Of a DNA stretch of 64,000 bases, positions 25,979 to 35,847 are shown piece after piece. This DNA comes from Flagellimonas taeanensis (GTDB taxonomy: Bacteria > Bacteroidota > Bacteroidia > Flavobacteriales > Flavobacteriaceae). The notes beneath the pieces are model-generated. The model did not search any database, had not been told where the DNA came from, and saw nothing but the letters and a program-made list of their open reading frames with translations. The DNA lies in NCBI RefSeq assembly GCF_003584105.1, contig NZ_QXFO01000022.1, forward strand, positions 215,086-279,085, read 5' to 3'. Position 1 is the stretch's first letter. Each line of letters opens with the position of its first letter. The position numbers and the translations under genes are program-made.

Positions 25979-27367
25979 TTAATTGCTTTCAATTACTGAA
26001 CCATCTTCCCGGTACAACTCTATTTCACCATCCAAGAGCACGGCCAGCACGGTCATGTTTTTGTCCAAAACGTAGTCCGGGACCTGGATGTATTTGATGC
26101 CTGGATAATGGCTCCAATAAATTTTTCCCACTACTTTGTGGGAGAGTTTGGTGCCATCACCCACAACCCATATCCGATTGATTTTGTTCTTTATTCCACG
26201 GAGCACAATTTCCCCGTTCGGATTTCCTTTTACGAAAAGGTACAGGATACTTTTATCTTTTGAAAGCGTAGTGGGACCATAGAAATGTTCTTTTGGGATA
26301 CCGGCAACAGTACCAAAAATGGCCTCTTTGTGCTTTTGGGTCCAACGTCCCAAACCGGTCAACAGTTCTTCCTGTTCCTTTGGGATGGAACCATCTCCTT
26401 TGGGGCCAATGTCCAACAATAAGTTTCCACCCGCAGAAATGACATCGGTGAAAATACCGATCAACTGATCCAGGCTTTTGTAGTCATGGTCATTTTTTTG
26501 ATACCCCCACGAATTATTCATGGTCATACAGAGTTCCCAATAGTCGTCCTTGGGGCGGGTGACGGGCATGCCTTGCTCGGGAGTGGCATAATCCCCATGT
26601 CCCTGTAATCTGGAATTGATGATGGTCTGGGGATTTTGATCAAGCAGCATTTGTCGTACCTTGGGGGCTTCCCACTCTGCAGAAGTGTGCTCCCAATCCC
26701 CGTCAAACCACCAAAGGTCTGGATTGTAGGTTTTTGAAAGTTCTGTGAGCTGTCCTTGGTAATAGTGTAAAAAGGTGTTCCATCGTTTGGGGTCGTCCGC
26801 GAGTTTGTACCGCATGGAATCCCGGGTGTGGTGGGTGTAGTCTTGATAGGACCAATCGGGAAGCGAATAATAGATGCCCACTTTTATTCCTTCTTTTCTA
26901 ATGGCATCCACAAAAGGGGAGAGTACGTTCCTTTTGGCCGCCGAGGCCTTTTTGGCATTGAAATCCCCAAATTTGCTGTCCCAAAGGGCAAATCCGTCAT
27001 GGTGTTTTGAGGTAATGACGGAGTAACGGGCCCCACTTTTTTTGATGAGATCGGCCCAGGCCAAAGGGTCATAGTTTTTGGCCGTAAATCCATCGGTCTG
27101 TTTCAGGTAATCGTTATGCGAAATATATCCGTTGAAAAAAGACCAAGACTCATCAATCCCATTTACGGCGTATAGGCCCCAATGGATGAAAATACCCAAT
27201 TTGGCATCTTGGAACCACTGCATTTTCTCTTCAGTTTGCAAATTATTTTGTGCCGTTCCAGGGACCGATATCAAAAAGAACAAGATGATAAGACCCAATG
27301 GGGTCAACTTGTTGACCACTTGTACAATGTTCTTTTGAAATGGCAATGTCATGTTATGTAGGGTCAT
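25979..27367 (-). CDS. GH29 alpha-L-fucosidase
   Basis: The 462-residue secreted enzyme has a signal or anchor segment near residues 22-40 (LGLIILFFLISVPGTAQ). GH29 motifs are clear: GIFIHWGLYAVNG, VITSKHHDGFALWDS and the nucleophile in WWFDGDWE (Asp222). A beta-sandwich C-terminal part (about 370-460) follows. The start could be Met1 or Met6; both keep the signal segment. It is separated from the next fucosidase by 171 bp, the largest gap within the cluster. Its stop neighbours the GH95 gene, which lies immediately upstream in transcription order with no space between them. Confidence 0.9.
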   Translation of the reverse strand: MTLHNMTLPFQKNIVQVVNKLTPLGLIILFFLISVPGTAQNNLQTEEKMQWFQDAKLGIFIHWGLYAVNGIDESWSFFNGYISHNDYLKQTDGFTAKNYDPLAWADLIKKSGARYSVITSKHHDGFALWDSKFGDFNAKKASAAKRNVLSPFVDAIRKEGIKVGIYYSLPDWSYQDYTHHTRDSMRYKLADDPKRWNTFLHYYQGQLTELSKTYNPDLWWFDGDWEHTSAEWEAPKVRQMLLDQNPQTIINSRLQGHGDYATPEQGMPVTRPKDDYWELCMTMNNSWGYQKNDHDYKSLDQLIGIFTDVISAGGNLLLDIGPKGDGSIPKEQEELLTGLGRWTQKHKEAIFGTVAGIPKEHFYGPTTLSKDKSILYLFVKGNPNGEIVLRGIKNKINRIWVVGDGTKLSHKVVGKIYWSHYPGIKYIQVPDYVLDKNMTVLAVLLDGEIELYREDGSVIESN

Positions 27368-29773
27368 TTAATCGTTCTGTTTTTTAAGCATTGCATTTAG
27401 CTGGATTTCCTCATTGGCTCTTAGTTGTAGGTCAACGAAGGACGAGCCATATTTTACGGAAATGTTTGTGTCTGATGGGGAACGAAAGGCAACTTCCTCC
27501 AAGGTACCATTCTTCCAACTCATATCCACTTCAACATTGCCCCTGGCCTTTAGGCCAGTTATTTTTCCGTTCTTCCAGTTGGGAGGGAGGGCAGGCAACA
27601 ATCGGATGAATCCTTCGTGCGATTGGATCAGCAGTTCTGCCACCCCGGCGGTATAGCCAAAGTTACCATCGATTTGAAAAGGGGGGTGCATATCGAACAT
27701 ATTGTCCGCCAAAGAGATCTGGAAAAATTTTTGGATGTTTTCCTCCGCAGAGGCGCCATCCAGCAAACGGGCGTTCATATTGATCATCCAGACACGGCTC
27801 CAACCGGTTCCGGCACCGCCATGCTCCAATCGGTAATCTATGGTTTTTTGGGCAGCGGCAAAGGCTTCGGGATTGTTTTCCGTAATGTCATCACCTGGGT
27901 GTAGGGCATAGAGGTGAGACACGTGGCGATGTCCTTTTTCGGGTTCGTCATACGGTTCGTTCCATTCCAAGATACGACCATCTTTTCCAACAACTACCCC
28001 GGGATGAAGGGAAGCCTTTTTGGTTTTCACCTCTTCCACAAGTTCGTCTTCGATACCCAATATTTGGGCCGTTTCCAGAAAATTATCGAACACCTCTCCA
28101 ATAATTTGATGTCCCATGGCACTCCCCATGGAAACCGCGGCAGATTTGCCCTCTTGGTTGTAATAGGAATTTTCCGGGGAGGTTTCCGGTGTGGAAATCC
28201 ATTTTTGGCTTTTGGTGTCCCAAGTCAACCAATCCAGATAAAAAGAAGCAATGTCCTTAAAGATAGGATAGGCCCTATTCCTTAAAAAATCTTTGTCTTG
28301 GGTGAATTGGTAATGCTCCCAATAGTGCTGTGCACACCATCCGCCCCCATGGATCCACGATCCCCAATAGGCTCTTTCGGCCCTCATGAATGGGGTGGCC
28401 CAAAGATCTGTGGTATGGTGGGCCATGCTGCCCCGGGTAATGCCATATTGCCCCTTGGCGGTCTTTCGCCCTCTTTCCAATACCCTGTCGATCAGATTGA
28501 AAAAGGGTTGGTGGAGCTCACTGAGATTGGTGACCTCGGCCGGCCAATAGTTCATTTGTAGGTTGATGTTGAGGTGGTAATCGGCATTCCAGGGTGCTTC
28601 AAGATGTTCGTTCCAAATCCCTTGCAGATTGGCAGGATTGGTATTGGGGCGCGAAGAGGAAATCAGCAAATACCTTCCATATTGAAAGAGCAGGGATTGC
28701 AATCCTAAATCAGTGCTTCCTTCTTTGCAGCGTTGTAGGCGTTCATCCGTAGGAAGATGGGCCATGTTGCTTTCATCCAGCTCAAAATCGACCCTATGGT
28801 AGAGTTGTTGGTAGTCTGAAATATGTCGCTCCAATAGCGATTCAAATGATTGTTGGGTGATGTTGGAAAGGGTCTCCTTATTTTTTTCAGCAAAGCTGTC
28901 CCCATGATAGAAGGAAGTATTGCCCACGATAAAGATCAAAACCTTTCTTGCCCCTTTGACGGAGACCTTGCCTTCCTTGGCTGTGATTTTTCCATCAGGA
29001 GCCACAACTTGTAACCGTACCTCAAAACGTACCCCATGATCAATGGGCAAGGGTTTGGAGAACCGCTTACCGCCATATTGGGTCACTTGCCCCACCATGC
29101 TGATTTGATTTGGGGAAGGGTTGGAGACACTCACCGTGGGTTTGCCGTGGTCTTCGGGTCTGCTTAGGGAAAGTTCGAGGTTCAAACCTTTCGGGGATGT
29201 GGTGGTGAGCTCCATGACCATGGCATCATCGGGTTGGGAAGCAAATACTTTTTGGGTATAATGATCACCGTTAAGGGTATAGGAGGTAGATGCCAACGCT
29301 TGGTCGAGGTCGAGTTCCCTTCGGTAGTTGGAAATTTCCCCGGTTTCTTTAAAATCAATGAAAAGGTCGCCCATGGTTTGATGGGAGCGGAGGATGGTCT
29401 TGTTGGAGAATTTTTCAACAATCAGGCTATCCACCTCTGTAGTTTTGCCCTCACGCAGTAATTGTCGCAACTCCTCCAGATTTTCGGGGGTTCCCCGTGT
29501 GTCTTCCCAATCCGGTCCTCCCGCCCACATGGAGTCCTCGTTGAGTTGAAGGTGTTCCTTGAATGGATTTCCAAAGACCATGGCCCCAAAACGGCCGTTG
29601 CCAATAGGAAGGGCCTGCATCCATTCTTTGGCTGGGGCGGAATACCATAAAACTTTTCCGGAATCCTGTGCTTTCAAGCTGGAAAAGATAGTGGCCAAAA
29701 CGAAGACCAGCACCCATGTCGATTTTGACACAAAGGATTTCGTCGTGAGAGAAGTATTGGGTTTGGCGATCAT
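27368..29773 (-). CDS. GH95 alpha-L-fucosidase/galactosidase
   Basis: The 801-residue protein has a signal peptide (to about residue 35) and all GH95 landmarks: the N-terminal LPIGNGRFGAMVFGN and LNEDSMWAGGP, the catalytic-centre asparagines Asn402 and Asn404 (LNINLQMNYW), the general acid candidate Glu530 (STPETSPEN) and Asp702 (FQIDGNFG). GH95 enzymes are inverting exo-hydrolases that release alpha-1,2-linked L-fucose or, in some subgroups, L-galactose. The start codon overlaps the stop of the lactonase gene by 4 bp. It would complement the four retaining GH29 enzymes. Confidence 0.93.
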   Translation of the reverse strand: MIAKPNTSLTTKSFVSKSTWVLVFVLATIFSSLKAQDSGKVLWYSAPAKEWMQALPIGNGRFGAMVFGNPFKEHLQLNEDSMWAGGPDWEDTRGTPENLEELRQLLREGKTTEVDSLIVEKFSNKTILRSHQTMGDLFIDFKETGEISNYRRELDLDQALASTSYTLNGDHYTQKVFASQPDDAMVMELTTTSPKGLNLELSLSRPEDHGKPTVSVSNPSPNQISMVGQVTQYGGKRFSKPLPIDHGVRFEVRLQVVAPDGKITAKEGKVSVKGARKVLIFIVGNTSFYHGDSFAEKNKETLSNITQQSFESLLERHISDYQQLYHRVDFELDESNMAHLPTDERLQRCKEGSTDLGLQSLLFQYGRYLLISSSRPNTNPANLQGIWNEHLEAPWNADYHLNINLQMNYWPAEVTNLSELHQPFFNLIDRVLERGRKTAKGQYGITRGSMAHHTTDLWATPFMRAERAYWGSWIHGGGWCAQHYWEHYQFTQDKDFLRNRAYPIFKDIASFYLDWLTWDTKSQKWISTPETSPENSYYNQEGKSAAVSMGSAMGHQIIGEVFDNFLETAQILGIEDELVEEVKTKKASLHPGVVVGKDGRILEWNEPYDEPEKGHRHVSHLYALHPGDDITENNPEAFAAAQKTIDYRLEHGGAGTGWSRVWMINMNARLLDGASAEENIQKFFQISLADNMFDMHPPFQIDGNFGYTAGVAELLIQSHEGFIRLLPALPPNWKNGKITGLKARGNVEVDMSWKNGTLEEVAFRSPSDTNISVKYGSSFVDLQLRANEEIQLNAMLKKQND

Positions 29774-30606
29774 ATTCTATAAAATTTTTGGGCGTTTCCT
29801 CCCATGATCTGTTCTTGGGTTTCCTTCGGATATTTGGTCAGATATTGGATCAAAATATCTTTTACTTGTTCGTATTCGGCAGAGAGCAGACAAACGGGCC
29901 AATCCGAACCGAACATGATTCGCTCAGCACCAAAGGAATCGAACACCACATCCAGATAGGGGATGAAATCACTTTTGGACCATTTTCCCCAAGCCGCTTC
30001 CGTGACCATTCCAGAAGCCTTGCAATACACATTCTTCCGTTTGCCAAGTTCACCCATATAGTGTTCCCAGTTAGGATCTATCTTTCCATTGATATTTGGC
30101 TTGGCGATGTGGTCCAAGACAAAAGATTGGTCAGGGAACAGTTTTACAAGTTCCAATGCAGGGGACAAATGCTTCGGATAGATAAGAATGTCATAAGTGA
30201 GGTCATATTTTTCCAATAGGGATAGCCCTCTTTGGAATTCGGGGCGGAGCATAAAATAGTCGTCCGGTTCATCCTGGACAACATGCCGTAATCCTTTCAA
30301 CAATGGATTTTTTGCATACTCCTGTAGTTTTTCCCCGATATCCTCGGCACATAGGTCCAGCCAGCCCACAACTCCCTTTATAAACGGATGTTGCTTTGCA
30401 AGGTCCAGCAAAAACAAGGTTTCAGTTTCGGATTGCTGTGCCTGGATGGCAATACAGCCATCCATGGTATTTTTTTGCAGCAAGGGATATAGGTCCGCAG
30501 GTAAAAAATCTTTTTTAATGGCCTCCATGGAAGGACCGATCCATTCATGTGTGTTTGGATGGTATTTCCAAAAATGCTGGTGACTGTCGATTTTTACGTT
30601 GCTCAT
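29770..30606 (-). CDS. Amidohydrolase-family L-fuconolactonase
   Basis: The 278-residue protein matches the amidohydrolase_2 family, with the metal-binding DSHQHFWKY at residues 6-14, the barrel histidine in VLDHIAKPN, KASGMVTEA and the catalytic aspartate in MFGSDWPVCLL. Close relatives hydrolyse L-fucono-1,5-lactone to L-fuconate. In the cluster it would act between the fucose dehydrogenase and the dehydratase. A 103-bp gap separates it from the GH3 gene upstream; a short palindrome lies in that gap. Confidence 0.88.
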   Translation of the reverse strand: MSNVKIDSHQHFWKYHPNTHEWIGPSMEAIKKDFLPADLYPLLQKNTMDGCIAIQAQQSETETLFLLDLAKQHPFIKGVVGWLDLCAEDIGEKLQEYAKNPLLKGLRHVVQDEPDDYFMLRPEFQRGLSLLEKYDLTYDILIYPKHLSPALELVKLFPDQSFVLDHIAKPNINGKIDPNWEHYMGELGKRKNVYCKASGMVTEAAWGKWSKSDFIPYLDVVFDSFGAERIMFGSDWPVCLLSAEYEQVKDILIQYLTKYPKETQEQIMGGNAQKFYRI

Positions 30607-30709
30607 AAATTTTCTGTCTTCAAGGTTGACAGCAGTTCCGTTTCGCTGGTGTCGGATGCTCCAACAAGTTGGACCATGACCTATATTGATTGTTCAAGGC
30701 ACCCACCGA

Positions 30710-33373
30710 TCAGGGCAATACCGTGAAATTGGTTCTGATCAAATCCGTACTGTTTCCTCCGATCATCACCTCAAACTTGCCCGGTTCGACCACATATTCC
30801 ATTTCCTTGTTCCAGACGGCAAGTTCTTCAGGTGTGAGGGTGAAGGTGACTTTTTTGGTCTCTCCCTTCTTGAGAAAGATCCGTTTAAATCCCTTCAATG
30901 TTTTTTCGGGGGTGGTCACACTGCTATATACATCATTGATGTAAAGTTGTACCACCTCTTCTCCGTCTAAATCCCCCGTATTCTTTACGGATACGGAAAC
31001 CGTGACATTTCCATCTTTTTGTATCTCTGGAGCATCCACTTTGATATCGGAATATTCAAAAGTGGTATAGCTCAAACCATGGCCAAAGACATATAATGGA
31101 TTTTCACTCTCGCTCACATATCTATGGATGGCAGAGGGTTTTTGATTGTAATAGATGGGCAGTTGTCCCACGGATTTGGGGAAGGTGACAGGTAACTTCC
31201 CGCCGGGATTGTACTCCCCAAAAAGCACTTGTGCAACCGCTTTTCCTCCAAGTTCCCCAGGAAACCATGCTTCCACTATGGCCGGAACATTGTTCTGGAC
31301 CCAGTTGATGGATAGGGGGCGTCCGTTGAGCAGGACACACACGACGGGTTTTCCGGTCTGTTGTATCGCCTGTATGAGTTCGTTTTGCATGCCGTGAAGA
31401 TCCAAAGTGGCGACATCCCTGTTCTCTTCCACCAATTCCTTGGATTCTCCCAAGACTACGATGGCCACATCGGACTTTTTCACCAGATCCAGGGCAGGTT
31501 GAAAATTGACCTTTTCCCTGTTCCAGCGCAAATGTGCCCTAGCTCCCCAGCCTCCTTCCCACATTTCAATGCGGACTTTATAGGTTTTGCCAGCCTCTAT
31601 TTTTTGGGGTACTGTGACAATGTTTGTGCTTCCCTTTCTCCAATTGTCAATGACCAATTGATCGTCCAACCACATTCGGATGCCATCATCTGAACTCAAT
31701 CCCAGCCAGCCATCAAATGCCTTGTCACTTTTTATATAACCGGTCCACCGGATGGAAAAGTTATCATCGTCCACACCAATACCGGGCGACCAGGGCCAAT
31801 CAAAGCCTAGTTGCTTGTCTATCCTTACCAAGTCCGGCTCACCTTCTAGGTTTCTGTTGTTGAAATACTCACCCTTCAGGCCGTTCTGCGATCCATCCGG
31901 AACAAACAAATATTCGGATGGAATGACCTGCCCTTTTACAATCAGGGGAACGCCCTCTTCATACTGCACAAGGGTATTGGGGCCAACGGTCTGTTTGATT
32001 CCTTCAAGAACGGTTGTTGCCACCTTATTTTTAACAGCGTACCCTCCCAATCTCGATTGGTCCGCATTGGGGCCTATGACAGCTATCGATTTGATGTTTT
32101 TGTCCAAAGGCAGAAGACCGTCTTGGTTTTTGAGCAATACAATCGACTTGAGGGCAGCTTCCAAGGCAATTTTTTGATGCTCTTCTGAGTGGAACCTTTC
32201 CTGGATCAATTTTTCACTGGTGTACGGATTTTCAAAAAGCCCTAGCATAAATTTAAGTCGAAGTACGCCCCCAACGGCCCTGTCAATAGCTTTCATGCTC
32301 AATTGGCCTTCGTTGACCAATGCTATCAAGGTCTCTTGCCAAAACTCATTGCTGAAATCATAAAATTGCATGTCCACTCCAGCCGATACTGCTTGTCGAA
32401 TGCTCTCTTTTGGGGAATCGGAAACCTTATGTGTGGTCTGAAGGTATTTGATGGCCCCTAGATCAGAAACCACGATGCCCTTAAAACCATATTCATTTCG
32501 TAGGACCTCTGTCAACAGCCAATGGTTCGAGGCACAAGGAATACCATCCAACTCGGAATAGGCACACATGGTACCGAGGGCACCCCCTTTCATGAAGGCT
32601 TTTTGAAAGGATGGCAGGAAACTTTCCCGCGCCGTACGTTCGCCGACCAGGGCAGGGGAGGAGTTTCCACCAGCCTGAGGTATGCCGTGCACGGCAAAAT
32701 GCTTGGGTTCGGCAATAATGGAGCGATTGGAGGCCAAACTTTCACCTTGAAGCCCTTGGACCATGGCGGTTCCCAATTCACCGGCCAAATACACATCTTC
32801 CCCAAAGGTTTCGGCAATCCTTCCCCAACGGGGTTCCAGACCAATATCCAAGTTTGGGCCAAGACCAAAGTGGACCCCATGTTCCCTTGCTTCCGTAGCG
32901 ATCACTTCCCCGACCTTCTTCAAGAGTTCCGTGTCCCATGTGGCCCCTAAGCCAATGTTCATGGGAAAGGCGGTACTTCCCTCCGCCATATAGCCATGGA
33001 GCATTTCTTCCATGATAAGGGCCGGTATGCCCCATCTGTTGCTTTCGATCACAAATTTTTGAAGGTCGTTAATGGTCTGCGCGGATTCTGGATAAAGGTC
33101 ATGGATGGCGCCCACGCCCAAACTGCCTATTTTATTTTTTGCCTTATCCACGGAAAAATTCTGTCCGTCCACGAAAAATTCCCCCTTGTACATATCCATT
33201 TGGCGGACTTTTTCTTCAAGGCTCATTTTGGACAACAGATCGGTCACACGCTCTTCCACAGAAAGTTCAGGGTTTTTGTAGCGATTCCCCGTCTGTCCGA
33301 AAAGGTTTGGGGACAGAACAGAGGTCAATAAGCAAAGGGTGACGATTGTTTTCCTAATGTTGGCCTTATCCAT
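30710..33373 (-). CDS. GH3 beta-glycosidase with PA14 insert
   Basis: I prefer the start at 33373, giving 887 residues and a better signal peptide; an in-frame start at 33409 adds 12 residues. The GH3 N-terminal barrel is intact (LSKMSLEEKVRQM, PRWGRIAETFGED, AEPKHFAVHG), with the nucleophile candidate Asp304 (IVVSDLGA). The C-terminal alpha/beta domain is interrupted by a PA14 module at about 500-630 (LKGEYFNNRNLEG, WLGLSSDDGIRMWLDDQLVIDNW), and a fibronectin III-like domain ends the protein. Family members act on beta-gluco-, xylo- or related linkages. Here it probably trims the backbone or side-chain after fucose removal. Confidence 0.88.
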   Translation of the reverse strand: MDKANIRKTIVTLCLLTSVLSPNLFGQTGNRYKNPELSVEERVTDLLSKMSLEEKVRQMDMYKGEFFVDGQNFSVDKAKNKIGSLGVGAIHDLYPESAQTINDLQKFVIESNRWGIPALIMEEMLHGYMAEGSTAFPMNIGLGATWDTELLKKVGEVIATEAREHGVHFGLGPNLDIGLEPRWGRIAETFGEDVYLAGELGTAMVQGLQGESLASNRSIIAEPKHFAVHGIPQAGGNSSPALVGERTARESFLPSFQKAFMKGGALGTMCAYSELDGIPCASNHWLLTEVLRNEYGFKGIVVSDLGAIKYLQTTHKVSDSPKESIRQAVSAGVDMQFYDFSNEFWQETLIALVNEGQLSMKAIDRAVGGVLRLKFMLGLFENPYTSEKLIQERFHSEEHQKIALEAALKSIVLLKNQDGLLPLDKNIKSIAVIGPNADQSRLGGYAVKNKVATTVLEGIKQTVGPNTLVQYEEGVPLIVKGQVIPSEYLFVPDGSQNGLKGEYFNNRNLEGEPDLVRIDKQLGFDWPWSPGIGVDDDNFSIRWTGYIKSDKAFDGWLGLSSDDGIRMWLDDQLVIDNWRKGSTNIVTVPQKIEAGKTYKVRIEMWEGGWGARAHLRWNREKVNFQPALDLVKKSDVAIVVLGESKELVEENRDVATLDLHGMQNELIQAIQQTGKPVVCVLLNGRPLSINWVQNNVPAIVEAWFPGELGGKAVAQVLFGEYNPGGKLPVTFPKSVGQLPIYYNQKPSAIHRYVSESENPLYVFGHGLSYTTFEYSDIKVDAPEIQKDGNVTVSVSVKNTGDLDGEEVVQLYINDVYSSVTTPEKTLKGFKRIFLKKGETKKVTFTLTPEELAVWNKEMEYVVEPGKFEVMIGGNSTDLIRTNFTVLP

Positions 33374-33451
33374 AATTGAAATGATCACTATTGATTTTTT
33401 ACTGGACATTTTTGAAAAATGTGTTGGATAACTCTTGAGATGTCCAAGTTC

Positions 33452-34309
33452 CTATTTTTTATATGCAATACAGGTTTGTTTTGATTTTCCCAGACCTTCA
33501 ATCCCCAGCTCCATACGATCTCCTGGTTTGAGATATCTGGGAGGGGTAAAGCCAAGACCAACACCAAAAGGGGTCCCGGTGGAAATAACATCCCCTGGTA
33601 ATAGGGTCATATATTGGCTGATGTAGGAAACCACTTCTTGGACATTGAAAACAAAATCAGATGTGGATGAATGTTGCAAACGCTCCCCATTGACGTCCAG
33701 CCACAGTTCCAAATTGTTCGGGTCCTTGATCTCATCGGTGGTGGCAATGTAGGGACCAAGTGGCGCGAATGTGTCACAGCCCTTTCCTTTGCACCATTGT
33801 CCCCCCTTCTCGATCTGGAAGGTTCTTTCACTGATATCGTTGTGAAGCACGTAACCGGCAATATGATCAAAGGCTTCCGATTCTTCAATATAGGAAGCTT
33901 TTTTGCCCATTACGATGGCCAGTTCCACTTCCCAATCGGTCTTTACACTGTTTTTGGGGATGATGACCTCGTCATAGGGGCCGCATATGGCGGTTGTCGA
34001 TTTAAAAAAAAGTACAGGTTCCGTCGGAACGGCCATCCCTGACTCTTCGGCATGCTTTGCATAGTTCAATCCCACACACACAAGCTTGGAAGGTCTGGCC
34101 AATGGCGGTCCCAATCGGGTTTCCTTTGGAATTTCGGGACAATGGGCGGCATTTTTTCCGAGCCATTCCCTCAAATGGGCAATGCCATCATCCCCGAAGA
34201 ATGCTTCGTCATAATCCTGGACAAAGGCCGAGACATCCAACCATTTTCCATCTTCGGTCTGTATCCCCGGTTTTTCTTTTCCTGTTTCTCCAAATCGTAT
34301 CAGTTTCAT
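33452..34309 (-). CDS. FAH-family 2,4-diketo-3-deoxy-L-fuconate hydrolase
   Basis: The 285-residue protein is a fumarylacetoacetate hydrolase-family enzyme: VCVGLNYAKHAEESGM, FFKSTTAICGP and the metal-binding acidic cluster in KTDWEVELAIVMGKK, then GYVLHNDISER and GDVISTGTPFGVGLG. The family cleaves C-C bonds of beta-diketo acids. In the L-fucose route known from Xanthomonas and Burkholderia this step splits the 2,4-diketo acid into pyruvate and L-lactate. The neighbourhood (dehydratase, SDR, lactate dehydrogenase) supports this exact assignment. Confidence 0.9.
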   Translation of the reverse strand: MKLIRFGETGKEKPGIQTEDGKWLDVSAFVQDYDEAFFGDDGIAHLREWLGKNAAHCPEIPKETRLGPPLARPSKLVCVGLNYAKHAEESGMAVPTEPVLFFKSTTAICGPYDEVIIPKNSVKTDWEVELAIVMGKKASYIEESEAFDHIAGYVLHNDISERTFQIEKGGQWCKGKGCDTFAPLGPYIATTDEIKDPNNLELWLDVNGERLQHSSTSDFVFNVQEVVSYISQYMTLLPGDVISTGTPFGVGLGFTPPRYLKPGDRMELGIEGLGKSKQTCIAYKK

Positions 34310-34347
34310 ATATCTTTTCTGGCTTTGGTTATTATTTTATTTTTGAC

Positions 34348-35835
34348 TTAGTTCAACTTGATCGTAAATGCCACGGTTCCCTTCAGGCTGTTCTTGGCCG
34401 ATGATGGAATGATGAAAACTGTGGTGTCGCCTTCTTTTTTCCATTTGACCTTCCCAGAGCTTCCCAAGATGGTGGCCTTTCTGATGCTTTCCTTGGGAAG
34501 ACCCACAAATTCAATGGTATCGGGAAGCGTCTCCTCATTCTCATCCATCAAATAGATCAGATAAAGGGTGTCGTCCGGTTTTGAGGTGAGACAGACCTTT
34601 TCATATTTATAGGGAGCGATGGCCTCCGTGCTGTAGACTGCCTCGCTATTGGTGTCCATCCAGTTCCCAATGCCCTGTAGGAGGTTATAGGCCCCCTGGT
34701 CCCATTCGCCTTCTGGGCTAGGGGCAATGTTCAACAGCAGGTTGCCCCCTTTGGCCACAATATCGACCAAGGTGTGAACGGCCTTTTTGGTGCTCATATA
34801 GTTGGCATTGAAGGCATAGGACCAACCACCACCGGCAATCATACACGATTCCCAAGGGTAGGGAAGGGCCTTTTCGGGTACACGGTTCTCCGGGGTCAAG
34901 TAGTTTTGGTTTTTTCCGTGCACGGCCCTGTCCACTACGATAAGACCGGGCTGTTTTTCGCGGGCCTTTTCCACCAACTCGTCCATATGGATGTCCTGGT
35001 TCACGATACGGTGTTTGAGATACCCATTGTGATTGTTCACAAGTTGTTGGTCGTACCAGCTGGTGATCTCGGATTTGGGTGTTTGTGCCACCCAACCCCC
35101 ATCGAGCCATAAAATGTCCACTTTACCGTAATCCGTGAGCAGTTCCAAGATCTGGTTGTGGGTAAACTCCACGAATTTGTTCCATTTTTCGGGATTGGCC
35201 TCTGGTTCGTAATTCACGTTCCGGTCCCTTGGAGGATAGTAGGGATCCCAATAATTGGGATTGTGCCAATCAGGTTTTGAAAAATAGGCGCCGGCCCAAA
35301 GCCCCTCTCCCCGAAAGGCATCAAAGACCTCCTTGGTTATATTGGCCCTGGGATTTTTACTGAAAGGGGTCTTGGGGTCGGTGATTTTATAATCCGTGTA
35401 TTTTGAATCGAACATGCTGAAGCCATCGTGGTGCTTGGTGGTAAAGACCACGTATTTCATGCCGGCATTTTTGGCGGCCTTGGCCCATTTTTCGGGATTG
35501 AACTTGACCGGGTCGAAAGTGGACTGCAAACCTTCATACTCTTTTTTGTACGCAAAGTAATTAGTGGGATTGGAACCTTTTTTTCGTTCACACCAACCAT
35601 ATTCCTCTGGACAAATCGACCAAGATTCCACGATACCCCACTGACTGTAGGGCCCCCAGTGCATGAGCAATCCAAATTTCAGGTCCTGCCATTCCTCCAA
35701 TTTTTCAAGGACCAAAGGATCGGTCTCAGGAACATAGCGTTCGTCCTCATAAACGGCTTGGGCCGAAAGTTGCCCAAAAATCATCAAAAGGAGTAGGATC
35801 AAAGAGCTGTTGAATGTTGCTCTGCTATGGGTCAT
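34348..35835 (-). CDS. GH29 alpha-L-fucosidase
   Basis: The 495-residue protein has a signal peptide (LILLLLMIFGQLSAQA), then a catalytic barrel with KFGLLMHWGPYSQWG, VVFTTKHHDGFSMFDS and the nucleophile in ILWLDGGWV (Asp245). Compared with the other GH29 enzymes in the window, it has insertions near residues 75-105 (a Cys-containing loop SICPEEYGWCERK) and 185-215, which probably shape the acceptor pocket. It is 12 bp downstream of an SDR gene in the same direction. Confidence 0.9.
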   Translation of the reverse strand: MTHSRATFNSSLILLLLMIFGQLSAQAVYEDERYVPETDPLVLEKLEEWQDLKFGLLMHWGPYSQWGIVESWSICPEEYGWCERKKGSNPTNYFAYKKEYEGLQSTFDPVKFNPEKWAKAAKNAGMKYVVFTTKHHDGFSMFDSKYTDYKITDPKTPFSKNPRANITKEVFDAFRGEGLWAGAYFSKPDWHNPNYWDPYYPPRDRNVNYEPEANPEKWNKFVEFTHNQILELLTDYGKVDILWLDGGWVAQTPKSEITSWYDQQLVNNHNGYLKHRIVNQDIHMDELVEKAREKQPGLIVVDRAVHGKNQNYLTPENRVPEKALPYPWESCMIAGGGWSYAFNANYMSTKKAVHTLVDIVAKGGNLLLNIAPSPEGEWDQGAYNLLQGIGNWMDTNSEAVYSTEAIAPYKYEKVCLTSKPDDTLYLIYLMDENEETLPDTIEFVGLPKESIRKATILGSSGKVKWKKEGDTTVFIIPSSAKNSLKGTVAFTIKLN

Positions 35836-35847
35836 ATTCTTCTTGTT

